DNA from: JASLEW01 sp035544875
GTDB lineage: Bacteria > Acidobacteriota > Thermoanaerobaculia > Multivoradales > UBA5704
DNA length: 64,000 nt
Reading direction: 5' to 3'
NCBI GenBank assembly: GCA_035544875.1
Contig: DASZZP010000062.1
Span: 124,001-188,000 of the forward strand
Position numbers and translations under genes: made by a program. Below, one piece after another: positions 40,636 through 49,649 of this stretch. The notes under the pieces were generated by a model that ran no database searches, was not told the origin of the DNA, and worked only from the letters and a program-made list of their open reading frames with translations. Every line of letters begins with the position of its first letter. Position 1 is the first letter of the stretch.

Positions 40636-43382
40636 GAGCAGCCCGCGAGGTGCGGCGGCAGCGCCGGGCGGAGAGCGCCCGCTCCCCGTCCAGCCGGGTC
40701 TCCGTAGTTGGCGGCGCCGGCGCCTGTCGCGGCTGCTTCGCCGGCGCGGACACCGGCGGCCGACGGCGCCCCGATCGGCTGGCCGGGCGGCGGTGGCGGC
40801 GCCTCGGAGGCGCCTTCCATCTCGTTTTGCCGGCGCTCCAAGTAGCGCGCGATCTCTCGCGCCAGGAAAAGCCGTTGCGCCCGGTCGCCGGCCTCGCCGG
40901 CTCTGCCGCGCGCTCCGGGGCGCGGCCGCTCGAGGTCGCGGCGCAGGGCGGTGAGCCGGGCTTCGGCGCGTGCCCGCACCCCGACCGCTGCCGTGTGGTC
41001 GGCGGCCAGATCGAGCAGGCCGCGCACCACGACCCACTGCACCAGCCGCCGCAGCTCTGCCTCACGCTCGCCACCCGCCGAGCTGGCAGCGAAACCGGCG
41101 GCCACCAGCGCGTCGGCCACCTCCTCGAAGCCGGGCAGCGACGGGTCGCGGCGATGGAAATCGACCAGCCGCGCCGCGCGCTGCGGCTGCAGCAGCCCGC
41201 GCACCGCGAGGTCGGCCGCCGTGGCCGCCGCCGCCAGAGGATCGAAAGCGGGCGCGGTCCAGCCCACGAACAGCTCCGGGCTGAGCTCGTGCGCCGGCGG
41301 CCGCGGCAGGATCAGGCGGACGACTCTCTCCGGCAGGTCGAGGGTCTCCGGCGCGAGCGTAGAGAGCACAACTTGCAGGGCGCGCCGCTGCCAGGCGGCG
41401 GCGAGCGGACGCGCCTCCTGCAGCCCCTCCCCGCGCACCGCATAGGCGTAGTCGACACCCCCCACCACCTTGACCGCCGCTTCCAGCTCGTAGCGGTGGT
41501 GGAAGTAGACCGGCGCCAGGACTTCCTGCAGCAGCGCCAGCGGCTGCCCCGGCGCGATGTTGCGCTCGCCGAAGCTTCCCAGGGCAACGCGGCGCACCGC
41601 CAACGCCTGCTGCAGCCCGGCGACCGGATCGGGCCCGTTGTCCCACAGGTTGGCGAGCGGCTGGGCCGCCCCCGGCGGCCGGGCGTCGGCGTCGGTCAGG
41701 TAGAGCAATCCGCGCCGCAGCCCGTCGCGGATAATCGCAGCGAGCCCGTCGCGCTCCGCCGCTTCGCGCCGCGCCGGGTCGGCTTCGGGCGGAAACTGGG
41801 TGTAGGCATAGCGGATCGCCTGCAGGTCCCACTCCCCCACTCCGGTGGCGTAGGCCTGCGAGAAGTCGAGCTCGCCCGAGCTGGTGAGGCCGATGAGCGG
41901 TGCCGGGTAGTCCATCACCGATGCCCGGCCGTAGGTGCTGGCGGCGAAGTTGTGGGTGAGGCCGAGGCTGTGTCCGACCTCGTGCGCCGCCAGCTGGCGG
42001 ATGCGAGCCAGCGCCAGCACCAGCGGGTCGCCGGGGGCGCCGCTGCCGGTGCGATCGGCGCCTGCCAGCCCCTCGAACAGCAGACGGTCCTGGCGGATGC
42101 GCTGCGACCCGAGCGTCACGTGCCCCTTGACGATCTCGCCGGTGCGCGGATCGATGACACCGCCGCCGTAAGACCAGCCGCGCGTCGAGCGGTGCACCCA
42201 CTCGATGACGTTGAAGCGCGCGTCGAGCGGGCTCACCCCTTCGGGCAGCACCTCGACCCGGTAAGCATCGACGAAGCCGGCCTGCTCGAAGGCCGCCTTC
42301 CACCAGCCGGCCCCCTCGACCAGGGCGCTGCGCACCGGCTCGGGGGCGGCGGCGTCGACGTAGTAGACGATGGGCTTCTTGACCCGCGAGCGCGCCGCGG
42401 CCGGCTCGACCTTCTCGAGCCGGTGCCGGGCCAGCCAGTGACCGTCGAGCGGCCCGCCCAACGGCGCGGCAAAGTCGAGGTAGTCGATCCCAAACGATCC
42501 CGAGCGGGGATCGAAGCGCCGCGGCCGGTAAGCGTCGTCGGGCAGACGCAGCAGCGACTGGTGCGCGACCAGGGTCACAGCGCCGCCGCTGCCGACGATC
42601 GCCCGCACCAGCGGCCCGGGCTCGGCCGCGACAAAGGTCAAGACCGCTTCGAGCTCGACGTTGTCGGGAAATGCAAGGCAGCTCGCGAGGTCGGCCGCGC
42701 TGCGCTCCGCGTCGACAGCCCAGCTCCCCTGTCTCGCTTCCCTGAGCTGCGCCGCCACCTGGTGGGCGTCGCGCAGCAGGAACGAGGTGAAGTCGACCAG
42801 TGCCGTGCCGTCGGCGTCCTGGGCGGCGATCTCGCCGCCCCACAGCACCGACGAGGCAAACGACTCGGCGACCGCCTGCCGCTCCACGGAGCGCGGCGAC
42901 AGGGCGCGGAAGGCGAGGTTCTGCTGCTCGACGAGGAGGCGCGCACCCACCCGCCGCAGCGTCACCACGCGCGCGTCGCCGAGCTGGCCGCGGTCGAGCC
43001 CCACCGGGTTGGAGCCCAGGCCGGAGACCAGTCCCTCGACATAGAGGTAGCTCCCGATCTCGCCCCGCGGCCCGGCGGCCGGCCGCGGCGCCGCCAGCCA
43101 CACCTTGCCGTGGTCCTTGTCGAGGTAGAGGTCGAGGAGGCCGGGCCGCCTCTCCAGGCCGGCGGTCTTGACGGCGATCGCCGGCAAGGGCACGGGGGCG
43201 CCCGGCAAGGCTGCGGCCGGCGCGGGCGGCGTAGCGGCCGCCGAGCCCGCAGGCGGCGCGGCGGCGGCCGCTGCCGATGACATGGCCGGCGGAGCGGCGG
43301 CCGCCCCCGCCGCGAGCAGGCCGGCCCCGAGCGGCGCGAGAGCGAAGCGGACCCAGAGGGCGGCGGGGCGGCGCGGTGGCAT
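40623..43382 (-). CDS. Exported zinc-dependent metalloprotease (DUF5117/DUF4953 type)
   Basis: About 919 residues from the ATG at 43382, giving a signal peptide (about 1-30). The N-terminal domain (about 80-330) resembles DUF5117 with Leu-Asp-Leu-Tyr-Leu-Asp-Lys-Asp-His-Gly-Lys. The catalytic domain has Ala-Ala-His-Glu-Val-Gly-His-Ser-Leu-Gly-Leu-Thr-His-Asn-Phe near residue 466, an extended metzincin-like HExxHxxGxxH motif with a downstream Ser-Val-Met-Asp-Tyr Met-turn. The C-terminal part matches the helical DUF4953 region. It is probably periplasmic or outer-surface. It is coupled to the glutaminyl cyclase gene. Confidence 0.9.
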   Translation of the reverse strand: MPPRRPAALWVRFALAPLGAGLLAAGAAAAPPAMSSAAAAAAPPAGSAAATPPAPAAALPGAPVPLPAIAVKTAGLERRPGLLDLYLDKDHGKVWLAAPRPAAGPRGEIGSYLYVEGLVSGLGSNPVGLDRGQLGDARVVTLRRVGARLLVEQQNLAFRALSPRSVERQAVAESFASSVLWGGEIAAQDADGTALVDFTSFLLRDAHQVAAQLREARQGSWAVDAERSAADLASCLAFPDNVELEAVLTFVAAEPGPLVRAIVGSGGAVTLVAHQSLLRLPDDAYRPRRFDPRSGSFGIDYLDFAAPLGGPLDGHWLARHRLEKVEPAAARSRVKKPIVYYVDAAAPEPVRSALVEGAGWWKAAFEQAGFVDAYRVEVLPEGVSPLDARFNVIEWVHRSTRGWSYGGGVIDPRTGEIVKGHVTLGSQRIRQDRLLFEGLAGADRTGSGAPGDPLVLALARIRQLAAHEVGHSLGLTHNFAASTYGRASVMDYPAPLIGLTSSGELDFSQAYATGVGEWDLQAIRYAYTQFPPEADPARREAAERDGLAAIIRDGLRRGLLYLTDADARPPGAAQPLANLWDNGPDPVAGLQQALAVRRVALGSFGERNIAPGQPLALLQEVLAPVYFHHRYELEAAVKVVGGVDYAYAVRGEGLQEARPLAAAWQRRALQVVLSTLAPETLDLPERVVRLILPRPPAHELSPELFVGWTAPAFDPLAAAATAADLAVRGLLQPQRAARLVDFHRRDPSLPGFEEVADALVAAGFAASSAGGEREAELRRLVQWVVVRGLLDLAADHTAAVGVRARAEARLTALRRDLERPRPGARGRAGEAGDRAQRLFLAREIARYLERRQNEMEGASEAPPPPPGQPIGAPSAAGVRAGEAAATGAGAANYGDPAGRGAGALRPALPPHLAGCSWDG

Positions 43383-43504
43383 CGTTGGGGGGTGAGCGGC
43401 TCCCGAAGGGCGACTCGAGCTGGCGGCGCAGTCTATCACCGGCTGCGGCAGCGCCCGCCGGCGCCCGGCAGCAGCTCAGCACCGGCAGCAGCCGCTCGGG
43501 CCGC

Positions 43505-44443
43505 TCAGCCGGCTCGGGAAACCCCGGCCCGGGAGCTCTTCCACTCCCGGTAGGCCTCCGCCGCCGCGGCGACGAAGCTCGGGTGCAGCGGGCGCCAGCC
43601 GAGCTCGACGCCGCGCCGGCTGGCGACGACCTGGTCGAGCGCCAGGGCGTCGGCGAACGGCCCCATCTCCTGGCGCGCCGCGGCGAGTGGGATGGAGCGC
43701 GTTCTCCCCTGCGCGCCCGCCGCCTCGCTGGCGGCCCGCGCCAGCTCCGCCAGCCGCACGGCCGCGCCGTCCACCGCGTGGAAGATGCCCCGGCCTTGCT
43801 GCTCGACGAGCAGCCGGAAGAAGCGCGCCAGGTCGCCGACGTGGATCATCGCGACGCGGTTGCTGCCGTCGCCCACGAAGGCGGCGGCGCCCTCCCGCTC
43901 GGCGGTCTCGAAGTAGCTCGCCGTCAGGCCGCCGCGGCCGCCCCAAACGATGCCGGGGCGAACCACCGCCGTCGCCAGCTGTGCCGTGCCCGCCTCGAGC
44001 ACCAGCCGCTCGTGCGCCGGCCGCCAGGCCACCAGGGCGGCGGCGCGGTCGGTCGGCGCGTCCTCGAAGGCGGGGCTGTCGCCGGCGGCGCCGAGCACCC
44101 AGATCCCCGAGGTGTAGACCAGCGACTTCATCCGCCCCGCGCCGGCCGCACCGCTGGCATCGCTCGCAGCCAGCAGTGTCTCGACCGCGGTGCGATCCGC
44201 GGCAACCCCCTGCCGCGAGCTCTCGAAGGCGGTATGGATCAAGGCGTCGTGCTCGGCCGCCAGGGCGCGGTAACTCTGCGGCTCCTTGAGGTCGGCCACC
44301 GCGGCCCGCGCGCCCAGCGCGCGCACGGCTGCGGCCTTCTCGTCGCTGCGCACCAGGCCGGTCACCTCGTGCCCGGCCGCCGTCAGCTCGGCAACAACCG
44401 CATGGCCGATATAGCCCGTCGCTCCGGTTACCAGAACATGCAT
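43505..44443 (-). CDS. Atypical SDR / NAD-dependent epimerase-like protein
   Basis: A 312-residue protein; the ATG at 44443 is chosen because GGGAGG is nine bases upstream. Rossmann motif Val-Thr-Gly-Ala-Thr-Gly-Tyr-Ile-Gly is at the N-terminus, Val-Tyr-Thr-Ser-Gly-Ile-Trp-Val is at the catalytic Ser/Thr strand, and a C-terminal Met-Ile-His-Val-Gly-Asp-Leu-Ala is present. The Tyr-xxx-Lys catalytic pair is not seen in its usual place, so it belongs to atypical SDRs whose substrates vary. It lies alone, divergent from the GGDEF-EAL gene. Confidence 0.82.
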   Translation of the reverse strand: MHVLVTGATGYIGHAVVAELTAAGHEVTGLVRSDEKAAAVRALGARAAVADLKEPQSYRALAAEHDALIHTAFESSRQGVAADRTAVETLLAASDASGAAGAGRMKSLVYTSGIWVLGAAGDSPAFEDAPTDRAAALVAWRPAHERLVLEAGTAQLATAVVRPGIVWGGRGGLTASYFETAEREGAAAFVGDGSNRVAMIHVGDLARFFRLLVEQQGRGIFHAVDGAAVRLAELARAASEAAGAQGRTRSIPLAAARQEMGPFADALALDQVVASRRGVELGWRPLHPSFVAAAAEAYREWKSSRAGVSRAG

Positions 44444-44550
44444 TGGCGCCACCCTCCCATGCTCCCGATCCTAGCTCAGCCTGGCTCAGCTCGGCTCATC
44501 CCCAGACGACCGTCTGCGAAGTGTTACACTGCGCCGCTATACGCTTCCCT

Positions 44551-46626
44551 ATGAGCGCGACGACAGTCAACACCGCGACTGTGGCGTTGGCGGGCTATCT
44601 CGCCCAGGCCGCCTACGCGGTCGCGATCGCGATCGTGCTGGCGGGCTTCCACCGCCACTACCACCGCCAGTACCTGCGCCACTGGGCCTCGAGCTGGTGG
44701 GCTCTGTGCCTCTACTACGCGGGGGCGGCGGCGCTCAACCTGGAGCCGCTCGGCTCCCCCCTCTCACCCTTCCGGGTCGCCGTCTCGATCGTGGCGCTGA
44801 TCGGCGGCTACTGGCAGATCGCCTGGCTGCTGTTCGGCACCTACGAAGTGGCGACCGGCCGCGAGGTGCCCCGCCGGCGGGTGCGCTGGCTGCTGGTCAG
44901 CCTGGCTCTGGTGGCGCTGATCACGGTCGCCGCCTCGGCGATGCTCGCTCCGGAGGCGCGCCTGCTGGCGCGCCTCGGCCTGCGCTCGTTTGGCGCCGGC
45001 CTGGCCTTCCTGGTGGCCGGCCTGGGCGTGCTTCGCTCCGGCCTCCACCCGGCCGGGCTCGGGCGCCGGCTGGTCGGCGGCGCGTTCTTGCTCTATGCCA
45101 TCGTGCAGCTGGCCTACGCCGGCCTGCTGGCGGCCTCGGTGGTGGCGAACCAGTCGTTCCCTCACCTGGCGCTGATCTTCCCCTTCGACTTCTTCCTGCA
45201 GACGCTGATGGGGCTCGGCATGGTTATATGGCTGCTCGAGGAGGAGCGCACCCGCGCCTACCTGGCCTCTGAGCAGATCGCGCATCTCGCCTACTACGAC
45301 CCGCTGACCGAGCTGGCCAACCGCAACCTCTTCCACGAGCACCTGCGCCTCGCCATCGCCCGCATCGGCGGCTCCGGGCTCGGCGTCGCGGTCTTCCTGC
45401 TCGACCTCGACCGCTTCAAGAGCATCAACGACTCGCTGGGCCATCGCGCCGGCGACGGGCTGCTCAGGCTGGTGGCCGAGCGCCTGCGCGGCAGCCTGCG
45501 CCCCGGCGACACGATCGCGCGCCTGGGCGGCGACGAGTTCGCGGTGCTGCTGCCGGCGGTGGCCGGCGAGCGCGACATGGTGCGGCTGGCCGAGAAGGTC
45601 GTGGCTGGTCTCCGCCGCCCCTTCAGCCTCGGGGGGCGCGACGTGGTCGTCACCGCGAGCCTCGGCATCAGCCGCTACCCCGACGACGGCGCCGACGCCG
45701 AAGAGCTGCTCAAGAAGGCCGACGTCGCGATGTACCAGGCCAAGCTGCGCGGGCGCGACGGGCTGCAGCTGTACGCCGCGGTCATGGACGCCAATGCTCT
45801 CGACTGCCTGTCGCTCGAGAACGACCTGCGCAAGGCGCTGGCCCAAGGCGAGCTGATGCTGCTCTACCAGCCGGTGCTCGACGCGGCCAGCGGCCGCATC
45901 GAGGGGGTCGAGGCGTTGCTGCGCTGGCAGCATCCGGTCCGGGGCCTGCTGCAGCCGGCCGACTTCCTGTGGATCGCCGAGCTCAGCGGCCTCTCCAATC
46001 CGATCGACCTCTGGGTGCTGGGCACCGCCTGCCGCGACGCCCAGTCCTGGCACGACCAGGGGGCCGACTGGCTGCGCATCGCGGTCAACCTTTCCGCCCG
46101 CCCCTTCCAGCGCTCGGACCTGATCGAGCGGGTCAAGGACGTGCTCTGGGAGACCGGCCTGCCTTCCTCGTGCCTGGAGCTCGAGATCACCGAGACGCTG
46201 GCAATGCAGAATGCCGAAGAGAGCCTGGGCGTCCTGCGCAGCCTGAAAGAGCTGGGAGTGCGGGTGGCCATCGACGACTTCGGGACCGGCTACTCCTCGC
46301 TCTCCTACCTGCGCAACTTCCCGATCGACACCCTCAAGATCGACGCCTCCTTCATCCGCTCGCTCACCGGCGGCGGCGGGAGCCTGGAGATCGCCTCGGC
46401 CATGATCGCGCTCGCCCACAGCCTCAACATCCGCGTCGTCGCCGAGGGGGTCGAGGCCGAGGGCCAGTGGCGGATCCTCCGCGACCAGGGGTGCGACGAG
46501 GTCCAGGGCTACTACTTCAGCCCGCCGCTGACCGCCGCCGACTGCCGGCAGCTGCTCCAGGGTTCGCGGCACCTCAGCCCGCCACGCGAAGACGGCGCCG
46601 CGCGCAGCGCCGTCAGCCAGCGGTAG
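44551..46626 (+). CDS. Membrane GGDEF-EAL protein (cyclic di-GMP turnover)
   Basis: A 691-residue protein; the ATG at 44551 precedes the first membrane helix. Residues 1-235 hold six to seven hydrophobic helices, perhaps a membrane sensor. The GGDEF domain has an intact Gly-Gly-Asp-Glu-Phe at about 326-330, and the EAL domain has Glu-Ala-Leu-Leu-Arg-Trp near 454 with Asp-Asp-Phe-Gly-Thr-Gly-Tyr-Ser-Ser. Both active sites look complete, so synthesis and breakdown of cyclic di-GMP are both possible. It stands alone. A link to the chemosensory operon 36 kb away is speculative. Confidence 0.95.
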   Translation: MSATTVNTATVALAGYLAQAAYAVAIAIVLAGFHRHYHRQYLRHWASSWWALCLYYAGAAALNLEPLGSPLSPFRVAVSIVALIGGYWQIAWLLFGTYEVATGREVPRRRVRWLLVSLALVALITVAASAMLAPEARLLARLGLRSFGAGLAFLVAGLGVLRSGLHPAGLGRRLVGGAFLLYAIVQLAYAGLLAASVVANQSFPHLALIFPFDFFLQTLMGLGMVIWLLEEERTRAYLASEQIAHLAYYDPLTELANRNLFHEHLRLAIARIGGSGLGVAVFLLDLDRFKSINDSLGHRAGDGLLRLVAERLRGSLRPGDTIARLGGDEFAVLLPAVAGERDMVRLAEKVVAGLRRPFSLGGRDVVVTASLGISRYPDDGADAEELLKKADVAMYQAKLRGRDGLQLYAAVMDANALDCLSLENDLRKALAQGELMLLYQPVLDAASGRIEGVEALLRWQHPVRGLLQPADFLWIAELSGLSNPIDLWVLGTACRDAQSWHDQGADWLRIAVNLSARPFQRSDLIERVKDVLWETGLPSSCLELEITETLAMQNAEESLGVLRSLKELGVRVAIDDFGTGYSSLSYLRNFPIDTLKIDASFIRSLTGGGGSLEIASAMIALAHSLNIRVVAEGVEAEGQWRILRDQGCDEVQGYYFSPPLTAADCRQLLQGSRHLSPPREDGAARSAVSQR

Positions 46627-46641
46627 CCGGCGCGGGCCGGC

Positions 46642-48630
46642 TCAGCGAAGCGGGATCGCGAAGAATCCCTCGGAGGCGACCGCGAGCTGCCCGCGCCGCG
46701 CGTCCGGGAAGAGCGATAGCGCCGGCCGCCCGCGCAGGCCGACGCTGTGCGGCTGCCAGGTGACGCCGCCGTCGGCGCTCTGCCAGACGCCATCCGGGCG
46801 CGCCGCCCAAAGCATGCGCGAGTCGAAAGGATCGACGATCAGGTCGCCGTCGATGCGCGGCGGGAAAGACACCTCGAGCGCGAACCCGCTCAGCCGGCGC
46901 CAGGTCCGCCCATCGTCGCGGCTCTGGAGAAGACCCGAGGGGCCGAGGACATAGAGCGTCTCGGGAAAGCGCGGATCGACGGCGATCACATTGGCTCGCA
47001 CCGGCAGGCTCTGCCAGCTCCGCCCACCGTCGAGGCTGCGAAAGACCAGCGGTATTTCCTGCGCCGGATAGTCTCCGGCCTCGACCACCTCGGCGTAGAC
47101 GACCTGCGGCCGCGACGGGTCGAGGATCAGGCGCAAGACCCCCCCGTCGGCGAAAGTCTGGTGCCAGGTCGTTCCCGCGTCGGTGCTGCGCCAGGCGCCG
47201 CCGCCACCGGCCAGCAGCGTTCCATTTGCCAGCACGGCGACGGTGTTGAACGGGAACGAGTCTTCCCGCGGAGAACCGAGGAGCGACTGCCAGCTCGATC
47301 CCGCGTCGGTGCTGCGGGAGATGCCCTGGTCGGTCGCAGCGTAAATGGTGTCGCCGCGCCGGGGGTCGAGCGCCAGGTCTCTGATTTGGATTTGCGCGGC
47401 GCAGGAATGAGGGTCGCTGAGTTGCCCGGGGTGTCCGCTCCAGCTCGCGCCGCCGTCGTCGCTGAGCAACAGGTGGAAATCCGAGACGGCGTACACGCGG
47501 GATGCGGAGCGTGCCGGGAAATGCAGCTTTCCTCCCAGCTGCGGCCCCAGCAAAGGTACGCACTCTTGGATCAGAAACTGGTGCCAGTGTGCCCCACCGT
47601 CGTCGCTGCGCGCGACGCCGAAGCCCCCCACCGCGTAGAGCTTGCCGGTCGCCGGATCGACGTGCAGGTCTCCAGGAGCGCCTTTCCCCTCGTCCATCGC
47701 CTCCCACGTCGTGCCAAGGTCGCGGCTGGCGAAGAGCCCCTCTCCGAAGTTGGCGTAGAGGGCGACCGGCGGGCCAGGAGCCACCGCCAAGGAGAAAACG
47801 CCGCCGCTCGACCCGTGCGGAACGGGCGCCAGGTGCCAGCTCGCGCCGGCGTCGAAGCTGCGATAGAGATAGGGGAAACCAAAAACGGCGAAAAGCGCCG
47901 CCGGATCGCCGGGCGAAGCTGCGAGCTCTTTCGTGCCGTAGGAGAACGGCGGGCCGCCACCCCCGGGGATCGGATCGAACCTCGTGAAGAGAGCCTTCCA
48001 CGAGCTCCCACCGTCGGCGCTGTGCCACAGATATGCGCCGGCGGCCGAGGCTTTGGTGCCGGCGAAGACCGAAAGCGGGTCGTGCGGGTCGACCAGCAGC
48101 GCGGCGATGGATATCGGCGTGACGAATACCTCTTGCCACGAGGTGCCGCCCGCGACGCCGCGGAACAGTCGGGCGCCGCGCGCGTGGAAGATCGTGGGCG
48201 GCTCGCCGGGGGCCAGCGCCAGGACGTCGCCCCCGGCTGGCGGCGGGTCGAGCGGCAGCGGTGCGGCGAGGGCTTGCCAGCTCTCCCCGGCGTCGGTGCT
48301 GCGGAAGATGCGCGCGTCGCCAACGGCATAAAGGGCGCCGGTGACGGGATCGGCAGCCAGCGCGCGCACCCGCTGGCTGCCCATCCCCACCCCGGACCAC
48401 GACCAGGTGCGGCCGCCGTCGCGGCTGGCGTAGACCCCGCTCTCCTCCTCGCTGATGAAGAGCCGCCCGGCAGGGCCGACGGCGAAGGCGATGAGCATCC
48501 CCGCTGGCGGGCCGAAAGGGCTCCAGCGCGCAGCCGCACCGTCGGCTGGGAGCGGAGCGCTCAGTGCCGCGGTGAGAACGATGAAGGAGGCCGGAGCCGC
48601 AATACCTCGAAGAAGCTGCCCTCTTACCAT
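46642..48630 (-). CDS. Exported multi-Asp-box (BNR) beta-propeller protein
   Basis: A 662-residue protein with a signal peptide (about 1-32) and GGAGG nine bases before the ATG. I count about twelve Asp-box motifs of the form Ser-x-Asp-x-Gly-x-x-Trp spaced 35-70 residues apart (for example Ser-Arg-Asp-Gly-Gly-Arg-Thr-Trp, Ser-Thr-Asp-Ala-Gly-Glu-Ser-Trp, Ser-Ala-Asp-Gly-Gly-Val-Thr-Trp). This fits two propellers, as in sortilin/VPS10-like and xyloglucanase-related proteins. No hydrolase catalytic residue is evident. It is probably periplasmic or extracellular. Confidence 0.88.
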   Translation of the reverse strand: MVRGQLLRGIAAPASFIVLTAALSAPLPADGAAARWSPFGPPAGMLIAFAVGPAGRLFISEEESGVYASRDGGRTWSWSGVGMGSQRVRALAADPVTGALYAVGDARIFRSTDAGESWQALAAPLPLDPPPAGGDVLALAPGEPPTIFHARGARLFRGVAGGTSWQEVFVTPISIAALLVDPHDPLSVFAGTKASAAGAYLWHSADGGSSWKALFTRFDPIPGGGGPPFSYGTKELAASPGDPAALFAVFGFPYLYRSFDAGASWHLAPVPHGSSGGVFSLAVAPGPPVALYANFGEGLFASRDLGTTWEAMDEGKGAPGDLHVDPATGKLYAVGGFGVARSDDGGAHWHQFLIQECVPLLGPQLGGKLHFPARSASRVYAVSDFHLLLSDDGGASWSGHPGQLSDPHSCAAQIQIRDLALDPRRGDTIYAATDQGISRSTDAGSSWQSLLGSPREDSFPFNTVAVLANGTLLAGGGGAWRSTDAGTTWHQTFADGGVLRLILDPSRPQVVYAEVVEAGDYPAQEIPLVFRSLDGGRSWQSLPVRANVIAVDPRFPETLYVLGPSGLLQSRDDGRTWRRLSGFALEVSFPPRIDGDLIVDPFDSRMLWAARPDGVWQSADGGVTWQPHSVGLRGRPALSLFPDARRGQLAVASEGFFAIPLR

Positions 48631-48975
48631 CGTGGCGGGCCTCCGTGCTAGGACGCGCTCTCGTTAGCATAGATTACCTATACCTCGATCGTCAATATCT
48701 CGTGGTGGTCGCCAATCGGCGTTCCTGATCTCTATGGGCGCGTGAACGATCAGTACGTGCTTTGTTTTCGTCACGCCGACACCGTGAACTCCTCGACCCC
48801 GGGGTTGGGCACCAACAACAAGAAACTCGCCACATCGTTCAACTACTATGAAGTGCATCAGTCTTGCAGTGCGCCGCCTTTTCCGCAATGTGAGTCGACG
48901 CTAGGAACCGGCGGCCCTCGACCCTCGGATAGAATGCGCCCTGGTCGGCAGCCGCGCCGGCGAGGAGAATGAAAG
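48631..48975. other. Gene-free stretch between divergent genes
   Basis: It separates the Asp-box gene (minus) from the DUF4337 gene (plus) and should hold both promoters. Base composition is AT-richer than the neighbours around 48,665-48,880. Short frames here lack ribosome sites and protein-like composition. Confidence 0.5.
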
Positions 48976-49566
48976 ATGCCAGAAGGACCCGAAGTCGAGA
49001 CCGAGAATCTGCGCGAGGCCGTCCGCGAAGAGGTCGAGCGCGAGGGTGGGGCGTTCCTCAAGCGGATCGCCCTCACCACGGCGCTCCTGGCGGCCTTCGC
49101 GGCCGTCGCGGCGCTGCGCGCCGGCTCCACGGTCAACGAGGCGCTGGTCTTGAAGACCGAGGCGACGCGCCTGCAGGCCGAAGCGTCGGACCAGTGGGCC
49201 TACTACCAGGCCAAGGGCATCAAAGGGGCAATCCAGGGCGCCGCCCGCACCCCCTTCCTCGCGGCGGGCAAGAGCGCGCCACCCGAGTACGCTGCCCAGG
49301 AGAGCCGCTACAAGGCGGAGCAGGCCGAGATCTCCCGCCAGGCCCGCAAGCTCGAGCACGAGCGCGACGCCAAGTCGCTCGAGGCCGATCACCTGCTGCA
49401 TGCTCACCACGGCTACGCCGACGCGGTCGCTCTCTTCCAGGTCTCGATCGCGCTCGGCGCCGTGGCTGCCCTGACGCGCAACCGCCTGGTCTGGCTCGGC
49501 TCGATGCTGGTCGGGCTGGGCGGCATCGTCCTGTTCCTGGTGACCCTGCTCACCGCGGCGGCCTAG
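48976..49566 (+). CDS. DUF4337-family membrane protein
   Basis: A 196-residue protein with AGGAG eight bases upstream. A charged N-terminus, a membrane helix (about 29-48), a coiled-coil middle (about 55-140, Lys/Glu/Ala-rich with Gln-Trp-Ala-Tyr-Tyr-Gln-Ala-Lys) and two C-terminal helices (about 150-195) give the DUF4337 layout. Function is unknown; the family is thought to sit in the inner membrane. A T-run at 49580-49586 follows the stop. Confidence 0.82.
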   Translation: MPEGPEVETENLREAVREEVEREGGAFLKRIALTTALLAAFAAVAALRAGSTVNEALVLKTEATRLQAEASDQWAYYQAKGIKGAIQGAARTPFLAAGKSAPPEYAAQESRYKAEQAEISRQARKLEHERDAKSLEADHLLHAHHGYADAVALFQVSIALGAVAALTRNRLVWLGSMLVGLGGIVLFLVTLLTAAA

Positions 49567-49649
49567 GCTCGCTGCGCTCTTTTTTTGGCCCGGAGGGCGC
49601 CGCGGCCTGCGGTTCGCTCACCCGTCCGCCAGGCCCGCCGCCCTGCCAA

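Noticed and set aside
40497..43280. 927-codon plus-strand open frame opposite the metalloprotease
   Set aside because: The minus-strand gene carries an intact HExxH protease; the plus frame is Arg/Gln/Val/Asp-rich mirror sequence without recognisable folds.
46747..48651. 634-codon plus-strand open frame opposite the Asp-box protein
   Set aside because: Twelve regularly spaced Asp boxes and a signal peptide on the minus strand leave no doubt which strand codes.
48742..48972. 76-codon open frame upstream of the DUF4337 gene
   Set aside because: No ribosome site, no hydrophobic or domain pattern, and it ends in the ribosome-binding region of the real gene.
49567..49649. Intrinsic terminator at the T-run after the DUF4337 gene
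   Set aside because: Seven Ts at 49580-49586 are preceded only by a weak, short inverted repeat, too little for a confident call.
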